64,000 nucleotides of DNA, taken from JAJRXC01 sp047639555 (GTDB taxonomy: Bacteria; Actinomycetota; Acidimicrobiia; Acidimicrobiales; Aldehydirespiratoraceae). The position numbers and the translations under genes were made by a program. The notes below the pieces were generated by a model. The model was not told the origin of the DNA. It was given only the letters and a program-made list of their open reading frames with translations, and ran no database searches. The stretch spans positions 62,001 to 126,000 of the forward strand of contig JBLIOE010000003.1 in assembly GCA_047639555.1 (NCBI GenBank), given 5' to 3'. Each line of letters begins with the position of its first letter. Within the stretch, counting starts at the first letter, position 1. Positions 1 through 8,463 of this stretch are shown here, in pieces.

Positions 1-1
1 G

Positions 2-493
2 ATCGGTGTCGAAGTCACTTCGTTCGCCGCGGCTGGCATCTGCCTTGGTATCGACCTTCGCCAATCCGGCTCAGGCGATGAGTCGCTCCGGGGTAACCAC
101 GTTCTCCGCCAGCAGGCGAGAACGATACTGAAGCACGCACCGGAGGAACGACAGGTCGCGCTCGCGTTGACTGCAAGGAAGCATTGCCTCGGCCGCTACC
201 CCGGCGAAGAAAGCGCCTACCTCTCGTGTCTCGGGTTCTACGCGATCACCGACGGCGATCTCGAACGAGGCGCATGGCTCAGCGACACGCTCGTGGCGCG
301 AACACCCGCCACGTTTTCTTTGAAGCGCCACAACCTCATCCGCGCCCGGGGCGAGTCACTCGACTTGATCGCTGACCAACGCCACCACCAGATCGCGCTG
401 CAGGCCGAGTCGGCAACCGCGGACGGCGCCCAGGCAGTCTCGGATCTCAATCGTCGCAAACTCCACGACGAGATCGCTCGAATCCTCGACTAA
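2..493 (+). CDS. C-terminal part of an unrecognised protein (5' end outside window)
   Basis: The frame is open from base 2 to the TAA at 491-493, giving at least 163 residues, so the true start lies upstream of the window. The visible part is soluble and mixed-charge, with no membrane segment or signal. It contains a stretch reading GFYAITDGDLERGAWLSD and an Arg/His-rich helix-like tail. I do not recognise the family. The first in-frame ATG-like start (167) would lose a continuous open stretch, so the longer partial frame is preferred. Confidence 0.55.
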   Translation: MGVEVTSFAAAGICLGIDLRQSGSGDESLRGNHVLRQQARTILKHAPEERQVALALTARKHCLGRYPGEESAYLSCLGFYAITDGDLERGAWLSDTLVARTPATFSLKRHNLIRARGESLDLIADQRHHQIALQAESATADGAQAVSDLNRRKLHDEIARILD

Positions 494-1156
494 GGGCACA
501 ACGCGGCTTGGAGGTATCAGTTGATACTCACACGAAGGGCCGCCACCGTCGACGGCCTCGATGGTGCAGCGTGCCCGATCGAACTGCTCTGACCGGGAGC
601 CGAAAGGCCTACGCCACTCAGAAGTGCCTGATTGATACTTCGGGCAGGGGTTGCGGTGGTTTCGTAGCTTCTGAGGCATCCGGCTGGCGGGTTCTCTAAG
701 TGCCTGCCGCCCTCTGAGGTTGGCTTCGTAACGAAGTGTCTGTCGGCCGGTGTCTCGCCGTGGTGTGGCTCGAAAGAGGCGCGAGCACATCAACCCGAAT
801 CAGGAGTGCCAACGAAGGTTCGAGGTGTCAGTTCTCCATATCGCTCGGCTCCCTGGTCGCGACGGGCGCCTCGGTGTCTTCCTTTCGATGTCGGCCCTCG
901 TTCTCGGCGGCCCGCTCATCCGCATCGGTGATGCGGAATTCGCGGCAGAGATTCTCGGGTGGGTCTCGACCCTCGGCGCATTCGACGACTAGTGACTGCA
1001 TGAGCAGCAACATGTTGAGGTGCGGCTCCACGAAGTGCTGTCACCCGACGACTTCACGAACCACTTCGAGGCCAGAGCGACAAGATGATGGCCGGGGTCA
1101 TCGACCGGCTCGCCGCCGTCGAATCGAGCCCGACGACGACGCACTAGGGTCCGGGC
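494..1156. other. Long region without a convincing gene
   Basis: About 660 bases lie between the partial first gene and the phosphatase. Only short frames occur and none has a recognisable product or a good start signal. Around 1026-1147 two patches in different frames (VRLHEVLSPDDFTNHFEA, then MMAGVIDRLAAVESS) read like one protein broken by a frameshift, which may be a decayed gene end. A short word, GAGGTATCAGTT (511-522) or GAGGTGTCAGTT (822-833), occurs twice here and again as GAAGTGTCAGTC at 4501-4512. The last bases (TAGGGT at 1145-1150) are the -10 box of the next gene. Confidence 0.45.
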
Positions 1157-2764
1157 ATGGCTCCGCCCGTCTCACGTCGAGTGTTTCTCGCCGGGGCTGT
1201 GAGCGCGTTCGCTGTCGCATGCAGCTCGGGCGACGATGCCTCCCCCTCCGCCGGCACAACGACTTCCCCGTCGAGCTCGGTCGTACCCCCGACATCGACC
1301 GCGCCGCCGACATCGGCACCCGCCATGGTGCCGGCACCCCTGGCCGACATCGCCGGCGAACCGTTCACCCTGGGGGTGGCATCAGGCGAGCCGTTGCCCG
1401 ACAGCGTTGTGTTGTGGACTCGCCTCGCCCCCGACCCGACCGACCCCGCGGGAGGAATGCCCGACGAGTTCTTCGACGTCGCCTACGACATCGCCAGCGA
1501 CGCCGACTTCACCACGATCATCCAGTCGGGCTTGGCTGTCGCCGACAGCGACTACGCCCACTCCGTGCACGTTGAACCCGGCGGGCTCGATGCGGCCACG
1601 ACCTACTTCTACCGATTCCGGATCGGCGACCACACCAGCCCGACCGGCCGCACCCGCACACTCCCGGCCACCGGAACCGACCCCTTCCGGTTCGCGCTCA
1701 CGACCTGCCAAGACCCGCAGTTCGGCGAATACGCCGCATGGGCCGACATCGCGGCGGACACCGAACTCGACGCCGTGATCTTCACCGGCGACTACATCTA
1801 CGAACTCCCCCCGCTCGACTTCTCACCAGCGGGCGACCAGCGCCGGGCATGGACAAGTGCGCCGCCGAGCGACCTCGCCGGATTCCGGCTCCGCTACGCC
1901 CAGGTGAAGCGGGACGCGTCGCTCCAGGCTGCTCACGCCGCCCTCCCGTTCTTCACGATGTGGGACGACCACGAGATCACCGACAACTACTGGGCTGACG
2001 GTCCGGGACAGTTCGACAGCGCGGGAGGCGACTTCGCGGCTCGGCGGGACGCCGCCTACCAGGCATGGTGGGAACACCAGCCCGCGCGCCAACCGGCACC
2101 CGCGAACGGCACCCACACGCTTGACCGGTCCGTACGTGTCGGCGACCTCGCCGAGTTCTTCTTGATCGACACGCGACAATTCGCCGACGAACCTCCCTGC
2201 CGTGACACCTCAGTGTTCGACCTCGGCGAGGGATGCGAGGAACGCGACGCCACTGACCATTCGCTCCTGGGCGCCGACCAGGCAGCCTGGCTCACCGAAG
2301 GCTTGCGTTCCTCGACGGCTCACTGGACCTCACTTGTCAGCCCATCGATGTTCTCGGGTCTCGATGTCCGCGAGCCGGGGACAGACGTCGCGAAGTACTA
2401 CCTCGAGGCTTGGGACGGCTATCCGGCCGAGCGCGAACGCGTCGCCGATGCCCTCCGCTCCACCCAGAACCCGATCGTGCTGAGCGGCGACTATCACGCG
2501 AGCTTCGTGCTCGATGTCGGCCCCGGCTTCGGCCAGGACATCGTCTGCCCCGAGATCATGGCCACCGCGATTTCGTCATCGCCATTCGCGACCGACTTCA
2601 CGGCGGGGAACCCCCACGTCGAATACTTCGCAGCCGACAACGGCTACACGAAGTGCACCGTGACGGCCGAGAGTTGGCGAGCTGACTATCGATCAGTGGC
2701 CGACATCTGGGATCCCGCCGCCGCTCTCGAAACCGTCGCCTCGTTCGACTTTCCCGCCCGCTAG
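1157..2764 (+). CDS. phoD: PhoD-like alkaline phosphatase, Tat-exported lipoprotein
   Basis: This 535-residue protein resembles the Ca/Fe-dependent PhoD phosphomonoesterase/diesterase family, which releases phosphate outside the membrane. The N-terminus has a twin-arginine motif (R7-R8 in SRRVFLAG) and a lipobox ending at C22, so it is probably folded, Tat-exported and lipid-anchored. A Ser/Thr/Pro linker follows, then a PhoD N-terminal beta domain (GVASGEPLPDSVVLWTRL) and the metallophosphatase domain with TGDYIYE near residue 208, WDDHEITDNYW near 268 and SGDYHASF near 441. Length is normal for the family. The start is supported by TAGGGT exactly 6 nt upstream (leaderless pattern). Substrate is not shown by the sequence. 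Confidence 0.9.
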   Translation: MAPPVSRRVFLAGAVSAFAVACSSGDDASPSAGTTTSPSSSVVPPTSTAPPTSAPAMVPAPLADIAGEPFTLGVASGEPLPDSVVLWTRLAPDPTDPAGGMPDEFFDVAYDIASDADFTTIIQSGLAVADSDYAHSVHVEPGGLDAATTYFYRFRIGDHTSPTGRTRTLPATGTDPFRFALTTCQDPQFGEYAAWADIAADTELDAVIFTGDYIYELPPLDFSPAGDQRRAWTSAPPSDLAGFRLRYAQVKRDASLQAAHAALPFFTMWDDHEITDNYWADGPGQFDSAGGDFAARRDAAYQAWWEHQPARQPAPANGTHTLDRSVRVGDLAEFFLIDTRQFADEPPCRDTSVFDLGEGCEERDATDHSLLGADQAAWLTEGLRSSTAHWTSLVSPSMFSGLDVREPGTDVAKYYLEAWDGYPAERERVADALRSTQNPIVLSGDYHASFVLDVGPGFGQDIVCPEIMATAISSSPFATDFTAGNPHVEYFAADNGYTKCTVTAESWRADYRSVADIWDPAAALETVASFDFPAR

Positions 2765-2794
2765 CGAAGTTAGGCGGGTATCGGCGGCGATCAC

Positions 2795-3949
2795 TCAGGC
2801 GCCGGCGCCGCCCATCAGTGCGAGGTAGGTCGCCCCGACGATATTTCCGCCCCGCATGTCGCCGAGGAGGTCGGCCTCCATGTGGTTCATGACGTAGCTA
2901 GAGGTCAACTGGTTCTCGAGATCGACCACCGCGATCGAACCACCCCAGCCGCCCCAGTAGAAGCACGACTCGTTGGGCATCGGGAGCGCCTCGCTGCCAA
3001 GACCGAAGCCGAGGCCATGGCGCATGGGACCCATCACGTGGTCGTCGCCGTCGACCAGAACCTGAAGGACAGACTTGACTGTCTCGGGCGACATGAGGGT
3101 CACACCATCGATGCTCCCGCCGCAGGCCAACGCCGAGTGAACTCGACCGACCGAGCGGGCGTTGCCGAACCCACCCGCCGCGGGGATCTCGGCGGCTCGC
3201 CACTCGCGGGACTGCGGCTCAGTGGCGTCGATCAGGCAGCTCCCAAACGCTCGCATCGCGATCGGGTTCGGCGCCACGGCGCCCGCCCCTTCGAGCATCT
3301 TCGCCACGTCGGGCGGCACCAGCTCACCGCAGCGATGGTCATGTTCGGGACCGAAGCCAATGTGGAAATCGGCGCCGAGCGGTTCTGCCACCTCCTCGCG
3401 GAAGAACGTGCCGAGCGAACGGCCATCAACGCGGCGCACGAGCTCGCCGACGAGGTAGCCCTGCGAAACGAGGTGGTAACCGGACGCCGTTCCTGGCTCC
3501 CACCACGGCTCCATCTCGGCGAGGATCTGCGTGCACTTGTTCCAGTCGTAGAGCGTGGCCGCATCGATGGCTGGCTCCCAACCCGGCACACCGGCCTGAT
3601 GGCTGAGGAAGTGGGCGACGGTCACGTTCTCCTTGCCGTTCACACCGAACTCAGGCCAGTACGTCGCAGCCGGGGCGGCGGGATCGAGCAGGCCCCGGTC
3701 GATGCACATCAGCGCGCAGATTGCCGTCATCGTCTTCGTGGTCGAGTAAACGTTGACGATCGTGTCCTCGGCCCAGGGTGTGCCGTCGGGCGCCCGGTCG
3801 CCGGCCCAGATGTCGACAACGGTCTTGCCGCGATGAGTGATACATGCAGATGCGCCGAGTTCAGTCGCGTTCTCGAAGTTGGCCACAAACGCATCAGCGA
3901 CGGGCCCCCACCCCGCTTCGACCGTTCCGTTGACCTGGATTCCGCTCAT
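2795..3949 (-). CDS. Serine hydrolase of the beta-lactamase (class C)/esterase family
   Basis: This 384-residue protein belongs to the beta-lactamase-related serine hydrolases (EstB-like esterases, PF00144). The nucleophile motif SxxK is clear as S69-T-T-K72 in NVYSTTKTMTAI. Downstream lie a GYHLVSQG segment, where the second catalytic Tyr is expected, and a Gly/Trp-rich WGGWGGS near the C-terminus, where the KTG-type motif is expected. No signal peptide is visible, so a cytoplasmic esterase is likelier than a true beta-lactamase. It converges on the phosphatase gene with a 30-base gap. The gene looks intact, unlike the remnants just upstream of it. Confidence 0.82.
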   Translation of the reverse strand: MSGIQVNGTVEAGWGPVADAFVANFENATELGASACITHRGKTVVDIWAGDRAPDGTPWAEDTIVNVYSTTKTMTAICALMCIDRGLLDPAAPAATYWPEFGVNGKENVTVAHFLSHQAGVPGWEPAIDAATLYDWNKCTQILAEMEPWWEPGTASGYHLVSQGYLVGELVRRVDGRSLGTFFREEVAEPLGADFHIGFGPEHDHRCGELVPPDVAKMLEGAGAVAPNPIAMRAFGSCLIDATEPQSREWRAAEIPAAGGFGNARSVGRVHSALACGGSIDGVTLMSPETVKSVLQVLVDGDDHVMGPMRHGLGFGLGSEALPMPNESCFYWGGWGGSIAVVDLENQLTSSYVMNHMEADLLGDMRGGNIVGATYLALMGGAGA

Positions 3950-4015
3950 CGTTTGGTTACTCCGAACCCGTGGTGTGTAGGACCGTACTCTGAGCCTGCG
4001 GGTCGATCAGCCCGC

Positions 4016-4141
4016 ACTCGGGATGCGCTCGACCACGGAGGTCGACCGTTCCATCTGATGGGCACCAGCATCGGCGCATCGATGGCGTGGTGGGTTGCCG
4101 CCGAGACAAGGGATGTCGCGAACTCCTGCGTGTCAATATCC
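4016..4141 (+). pseudogene. Scrap of an alpha/beta-hydrolase gene (nucleophile elbow)
   Basis: One forward frame here reads as an isolated alpha/beta-hydrolase piece: RPFHLMGTSIGASMAWWVAA followed by a strand-like VANSCVSIST. GTSIG matches the GxSxG nucleophile elbow, and the spacing to the next strand is typical. Nothing upstream or downstream in any frame supplies the rest of the fold, and no start codon or promoter fits. It is best read as a remnant of a lost gene. It directly precedes the broken GNAT gene, so this patch has suffered several deletions. The call rests on one short motif and is tentative. Confidence 0.4.
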
Positions 4142-4145
4142 ACGT

Positions 4146-4482
4146 ATGAATGCGATCGAGACTCGGGCGGCAACCCCCCAATGACGCCGATGCAGTCGCC
4201 GATTATCACGACCTCTGTTTCCGGGACACGTACGCCTCACAGCTACTCGCTGGCGAGTTTGAGGTTCCCGTTCTCGACGGCACGCCGATCGACCACTTCA
4301 CGGTCAGCGGCCACACGGACTACGAGCTGCACGCGAGGGTCGAGAACGTGGAGGCGATCGCCTTCTACAAGAAAGCGGGGTGGACCGTGACTGACCGTCT
4401 GATTCACACCGTCGAGCACGGCATCAGCTATGACGAGCATGTCCTTGTGAAGACACCGCCTGGTGAAGACACCGCCTTGTGA
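4146..4482 (+). pseudogene. GNAT acetyltransferase pseudogene (frameshift plus internal deletion)
   Basis: The ATG at 4146 begins MNAIETRAATP, a normal GNAT opening, but the frame stops at once; the protein resumes one base out of phase as NDADAVADYHDLCFRDTYA. The shift falls in a run of six C (acc ccc c aat), so one extra C explains it. Further on, DGTPIDHFTVSG runs directly into HTDYELHARVENVEAIAFYKKAGW, so the segment that normally carries the RxxGxG/A acetyl-CoA loop is missing. The family's N.AI.FY..GF motif is retained at the C-terminus. About 110 codons remain of an expected 150-170. An enzyme lacking the cofactor loop should be inactive. Confidence 0.75.
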
Positions 4483-4588
4483 ATCGCCGCCCGTGACATC
4501 GAAGTGTCAGTCGAGCTCCGCTCGACCAGCGTAGAGAACGAGTATGACAGTCACCCCGAGTAGCGAGGGCCTCTTGCTCAGTAGCGAA

Positions 4589-4608
4589 GACGCGTCCGCG
4601 GACGCGTC
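4589..4608. repeat. Perfect 20-bp palindrome
   Basis: GACGCGTCCGCGGACGCGTC is its own reverse complement. It lies in non-coding DNA between two broken genes and shares the arms GCGTCC/GGACGC and the centre CGCG with the longer palindrome at 4711-4738. The pair looks like a REP-type palindromic element. No T-run follows, so it is a poor intrinsic terminator. Confidence 0.7.
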
Positions 4609-4710
4609 CATGCAACCGCCTCGACAGACGCTGATGGGAACAGTTCGTCGTCATCCAACACTGCGAGGATCCCCGTCAGCACGCCATCAAATCGACCCGG
4701 CTCCGGCCGC

Positions 4711-4738
4711 TAAATGCGTCCCCGCGGGGACGCATTTA
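4711..4738. repeat. Perfect 28-bp palindrome
   Basis: The 28 bases from 4711 to 4738 are exactly self-complementary: a left arm TAAATGCGTCCCCG and its mirror right arm. It would form a 12-14 bp stem on either strand. It lies 26 bases beyond the stop of the broken MFS gene (which ends at 4764 on the minus strand) and could have served as that gene's terminator, or it may be a dispersed repeat. Its core matches the 20-bp palindrome at 4589-4608. Confidence 0.8.
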
Positions 4739-4763
4739 CCGCGGTCTGGAGTGGAGTGACGCC

Positions 4764-5803
4764 TCACGGTGATGCGTTGATGACCGCCCCGGCGTGAACA
4801 GCGGTGTCCTCGATCTGCGTGGCGAGCGCAATCCCGAGAAGGGCGAGGGGGAGTTGCCAGGCCAGTGCCGTTCGGATATCGCCAACGGATTCAGCGAGAA
4901 AGCCGACGGCGGGCTGCGCCGCGGCGGTCATCAAGCCGGAAATGCCGAACACGACACCCGCCGCGGCGCCGGTGGGGGCCGGAGGGACAAGTCGACTCGC
5001 CAACGCGAGGGCGACGGGAAAGAGGCTGACCAGGAAAACGGCGATTCCGGCGACGGCGACGGCGACGAGCGACACCGCTCTATCGGACAATGCGAACACG
5101 CCGATCAAGGCGCTCGTGGAAATCGACGCGACGAGAAACACGGTTCGTCCACCGAACCGATCGAAGACCAGACCGCCGAGCGGTTGTGAGACTGCGTCGT
5201 CCAGAAGGAGGGCGGCCAGAACAAGCCCAGCCATGCTGACGGTGCGAAGGTGATGGCGACCAACACCGGCTGTTTGCTCACCGCACTGCGCATTGTTGCC
5301 TTGGGCGCGGGCATGGACTCGTCGAGATTCCTCCAGAGGGCCAGCGCGGACACCAATAGATGGAGAGCGATCAGAGCCATGGCGACGCGCCAGTTGAAAG
5401 CGGAGACCATGAGGACCACCGCCACCGGAGCCATAAAGCTTCCCGTTGAGCCGCCCCAGCCGTGGTAACCGAGCATCCGCCCACGACTATCGGGATAGGC
5501 CGACACGATGAACCAAAACGATGGCGCCATGGCCATCGCCAAGAATCCGATCGCGCCGACTGCGAAACCGAAGACGAGCATGAAGCGTCGTTGCCCCGAT
5601 CGATCTGCCTTGTTGCCCAACACCGGCTGCAACGCACCAGTCAGCAAGATGAAGGCGAACGACAACACGCCGAGTTCGCTGTAGTCCAGATCGAACTCCT
5701 CCGCGACCGCAAGGAGAAACGCGGGAAGCACCGTGGTGTAGAGGTCGTTCACGAGATGCGCACCGACGAGCGCGAGGAGAATTGTCCTGGGAGCGACCGG
5801 CAT
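4764..5803 (-). pseudogene. MFS transporter pseudogene (fosmidomycin-resistance-like), frameshifted
   Basis: The first frame (5803 to about 5235) starts MPVAPRTILLALVGAHLVND and reads a normal MFS N-half, but around 5240-5260 the hydrophobic sequence jumps to another frame (MAGLVLAALLLDDAVSQPLGGL) that runs to 4764. After the jump the old frame becomes Arg/Ser-rich nonsense. Two loops also look deleted: VSAY joins directly to PDSRGRMLGYHGWGG, and the periplasmic loop before LVLAALLLDD is absent. Together the two frames give about 350 residues, against about 400 for this family with 12 membrane helices. It appears inactive. It is the second clear casualty in the 3950-5803 patch. Confidence 0.75.
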
Positions 5804-5909
5804 AGCTACAGCTTCTGGCTTCGACTGGTGAGCGCCACCATTACCTCAGCTCTGCTTCATGTCCGCCGAGCGAAATCGTTCGCTGATCTCCCGGCGCTAC
5901 GGTTCGAAC

Positions 5910-7268
5910 ATGCTGATCCGTCGGGCCACACGCGTCATTGCCGTGTTGTGCGCCGCGATGGTATTGGCCGCCGCCTGCGCTCCCGGGCCGAACCTTGGAG
6001 TGTCGTCGGAGACCACCACCTCAACCACCACCACAACTACCGCGGCCTTTACAACAACGACCACACTTCCGGAGCTCGACCGTCTTCCGCCGGCCGTGGG
6101 AGGGGATCCGATCGATCCCGAGAATCTCAGCGCCGTCGATGGACGAATCGTCACCCGTAGCGGCACCGCTCAGATCCGCGCGGGCGACGAGACGCTTCCG
6201 CTCACGACGGGCGACATACCCAGCCAGCCCACTTGGTCCCGTGATGGCGAACGCCTGGCCGTGGTGTCATTGCAGGGTCGCGAGGTCCAGGTCGATGTCT
6301 TCGACTCGGCCGGGCAGCTCATCCAGACCAATCCCGTACCGCGGCCGTACTTCTTCTTTAGCTGGAGCTACGACGGCACTCGAATCGCGGCCCTCGGTCC
6401 GGGCGCCGACGGCACCACACTCGATCTCCTTGATGGCAATGGCGCACTTCTCCACGAGAGCGTGGCCGAGGCTGGCTCCCTATGGGTTGCCTGGGATCCG
6501 GCCAGCCCGCGGCTCGTGGCCCATGCCGACGAGCGCCTGCTCCGCATCGACGCCGACGCCACCAGCGCCGATCTCGGTTCGGTCGGTCTCAACTTCTTTG
6601 TCGCGAAGTGGATACCGAACAGCAACGAGGTGCTGCTGGTGGTCGACATCGAAGGCTCGCCCGTCCTCGTTCGCCGGAGCATCGAGGGTGGCGACACCCT
6701 CACCACCCTGGGCGACGTGGCTGGTGAGATCCGAATCTCGGTGAACCCCGACGGCCGAACTGCCGCCCTCGCCCGTGAGGGCGAACCCGAAGGCGGAGGT
6801 GGCGGCGGAGGCGAACGCACCGCGCTCGGGCTCGCACAGACCGACGAGCCGAGCCGAGCCGGCGATGTGCAGATCGTGGATCTCGAAACGGGCGAACGTA
6901 CGACGGTGTTCAACCAGGCCATCGACTGGGCCGAGTGGAACGCCCAGGGCACTCGGTTGCTGATGTCCACCACCGATCTCGTCACCGGCGAGTCCACCTG
7001 GTGGATCTACGAGCCCGACGACTCGGACCTCGCCAACACCTTCCAAGTGACGACCTTTGTCGCCACGCCGACCTTCTTCGGCAGCTATCTCCAATTCTCC
7101 GACCAGTTCATCGAGACACCACGTCTGTGGTCCCCCACAGGCGACACATTTGTGTTCAGCGACCTCACGGTCGACGGCGCAGTCGTGCGAACCGCACCCG
7201 CCGTAGCCGACGCCGAGACTGACGCCGTGTCGAGGGGCGAAGTCGGGTTCTGGAGTCCCACCCCGTGA
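5910..7268 (+). CDS. Lipoprotein with beta-propeller (TolB/WD40-like) repeats
   Basis: This 452-residue lipoprotein has an N-terminus MLIRRATRVIAVLCAAMVLAA leading to a lipobox cysteine (LAAAC), then a linker made almost only of Thr. The remainder shows TolB-like blade signatures such as PTWSRDGERLAVVS, SWSYDGTRIAAL and AEWNAQGTRLLMS, and an acidic/Gly-rich insert (EGGGGGGE). I infer an extracytoplasmic propeller of unknown partner. The start at 5910 is preferred over an upstream in-frame start (5859), because it gives a clean lipoprotein signal and has TACGGT exactly 6 nt upstream. Confidence 0.78.
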   Translation: MLIRRATRVIAVLCAAMVLAAACAPGPNLGVSSETTTSTTTTTTAAFTTTTTLPELDRLPPAVGGDPIDPENLSAVDGRIVTRSGTAQIRAGDETLPLTTGDIPSQPTWSRDGERLAVVSLQGREVQVDVFDSAGQLIQTNPVPRPYFFFSWSYDGTRIAALGPGADGTTLDLLDGNGALLHESVAEAGSLWVAWDPASPRLVAHADERLLRIDADATSADLGSVGLNFFVAKWIPNSNEVLLVVDIEGSPVLVRRSIEGGDTLTTLGDVAGEIRISVNPDGRTAALAREGEPEGGGGGGGERTALGLAQTDEPSRAGDVQIVDLETGERTTVFNQAIDWAEWNAQGTRLLMSTTDLVTGESTWWIYEPDDSDLANTFQVTTFVATPTFFGSYLQFSDQFIETPRLWSPTGDTFVFSDLTVDGAVVRTAPAVADAETDAVSRGEVGFWSPTP

Positions 7269-7285
7269 CCCCGTAACCTCCAGCG

Positions 7286-7723
7286 GTGGACACTCAAGAA
7301 CTCTCCGACCGCTCCGAGATCGCAACCCTCCTGGCCCGCTACGGCAAGGCCGTCGACCGCAAGGACTGGCAGCTCTATCGCCAGCTGTTTCTTCCCGATG
7401 CTTCGATCGACTACACCTCGGCCGGCGGCATCAAGGGAGACACCGAGACGCAGGCGCTCTGGCTCGAAGACGCGCTGGCGCAATTCCCCACCACCCAGCA
7501 CATGATCGCCAACATCGATATCGAGTTCGTCGACGCCGACAATGCGGTGGTGGAAGCCATCTTCCACAATCCAATGGTGATGCCCGACAAGTCCGCTTGG
7601 GTCACCGGCGGTTGGTACCACCACGAGATGGTCCGCTCGGAAGAGGGATGGCGCAGCCGAAAGCTACGAGAAGAATCGGCATACTTCTCCGGAATGCCAA
7701 AAGACCTCGACCGCCCCGAATGA
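7286..7723 (+). CDS. SnoaL/NTF2-like protein
   Basis: This 145-residue single-domain protein has the SnoaL_4-type NTF2 fold pattern: an N-terminal helix (ATLLARYGKAVDRKDWQLYRQLF), then DASIDY, a TTQHMIANIDIEF strand and a C-terminal GGWYHHEMVRSEEGWRSRKL. Relatives act as small isomerases, hydratases or binding proteins in polyketide, steroid or aromatic metabolism. Substrate cannot be read here. It starts with GTG; TAACCT lies 6 nt upstream, which suggests leaderless transcription. Its stop overlaps the next start (ATGA), so it heads a coupled run with the Nudix and ATPase genes. Confidence 0.78.
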   Translation: MDTQELSDRSEIATLLARYGKAVDRKDWQLYRQLFLPDASIDYTSAGGIKGDTETQALWLEDALAQFPTTQHMIANIDIEFVDADNAVVEAIFHNPMVMPDKSAWVTGGWYHHEMVRSEEGWRSRKLREESAYFSGMPKDLDRPE

Positions 7724-8463
7724 GCACCGACGATCGCGTCGCCCGCGACAAGGCCCGAATCGACGACTGGATTCGTTACGCCGCCGAGTCGGGCGAGACA
7801 CCGGCAATCGATGCCGCGACCGTCATCGCTCTGCGCGACAGCGCCAACGGTGTCGAAACACTCATGCTCCGTCGAAACTCGAAGATCGCGTTCGGCGGCA
7901 TGTGGGTGTTCCCCGGCGGCCGAGTCGACGACGCCGACCGAGCAGCGGCACCCGATGCTCTCGGTGCGGCGCGTGTGGCCGCGGCTCGCGAAGCGGGAGA
8001 AGAAGCCGACCTCCAGATCGAGGCCGGCGAGATGGTGATGTTCGCTCACTGGATCCCGCCGCCGATCGCCCCGAAGCGTTTCGCCACATGGTTCTTTGCG
8101 GCCGACGCCGGCGACCAAGACCACACGATCGACGACGGCGAGATCGTCGAATCCGATTGGATGACCCCAGAGATCTGCCTCGCTCGCCACCACGAGGGCG
8201 ACATCGAGCTGGCGCCACCAACGTGGGTCACACTCCACACCATGCAGGCCCAGCCTGATGTTGCCGCCACTCTCGCCTTCCTCGCGAACCGCCCGGCGCG
8301 CCACCATGCCACTCGCATCGGCCGCAGCGAGCTCGGACCCGTAGCAATGTGGGACGGCGACGCCGGCTACGAGAGCACCGACCCGGCGCTACCTGGCCCC
8401 CGTCACCGACTCGAGATGTTCGGTGAGGGTTACCGCTACGACGACACCGGACTCGTTGAGTGA
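7720..8463 (+). CDS. Nudix hydrolase
   Basis: This 247-residue protein contains a Nudix box variant, ARVAAAREAGEEADLQIE, with the REAxEE core, preceded by the typical IAFGGMWVFPGGRVDDAD strand and turn. Such enzymes cleave nucleoside diphosphates linked to another moiety; a CoA- or NADH-pyrophosphatase-like role is possible. The N-terminal extension and the length are longer than the minimal Nudix fold. It starts in an ATGA overlap with the SnoaL-like gene and ends in a GTGA overlap with the cation ATPase, so all three are probably translated from one mRNA. Confidence 0.82.
   Translation: MSTDDRVARDKARIDDWIRYAAESGETPAIDAATVIALRDSANGVETLMLRRNSKIAFGGMWVFPGGRVDDADRAAAPDALGAARVAAAREAGEEADLQIEAGEMVMFAHWIPPPIAPKRFATWFFAADAGDQDHTIDDGEIVESDWMTPEICLARHHEGDIELAPPTWVTLHTMQAQPDVAATLAFLANRPARHHATRIGRSELGPVAMWDGDAGYESTDPALPGPRHRLEMFGEGYRYDDTGLVE

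Noticed and set aside
736..1575. 279-residue frame running into the phosphatase gene
   Set aside because: It overlaps the phosphatase in another frame and is Arg-rich with no recognisable domain.
2882..4390. 502-residue plus-strand frame across the beta-lactamase-like gene
   Set aside because: Antisense shadow of the serine hydrolase. Only its tail (4016-4141) reads like protein, and that is listed as an alpha/beta-hydrolase scrap.
4510..4526. Small inverted repeat GTCGAGC-TCC-GCTCGAC as a terminator
   Set aside because: Seven-bp stem, three-base loop and no T-run; too weak to call.
4544..4759. 71-residue frame spanning both palindromes
   Set aside because: It translates the palindromes themselves, and has no start signal or recognisable sequence.
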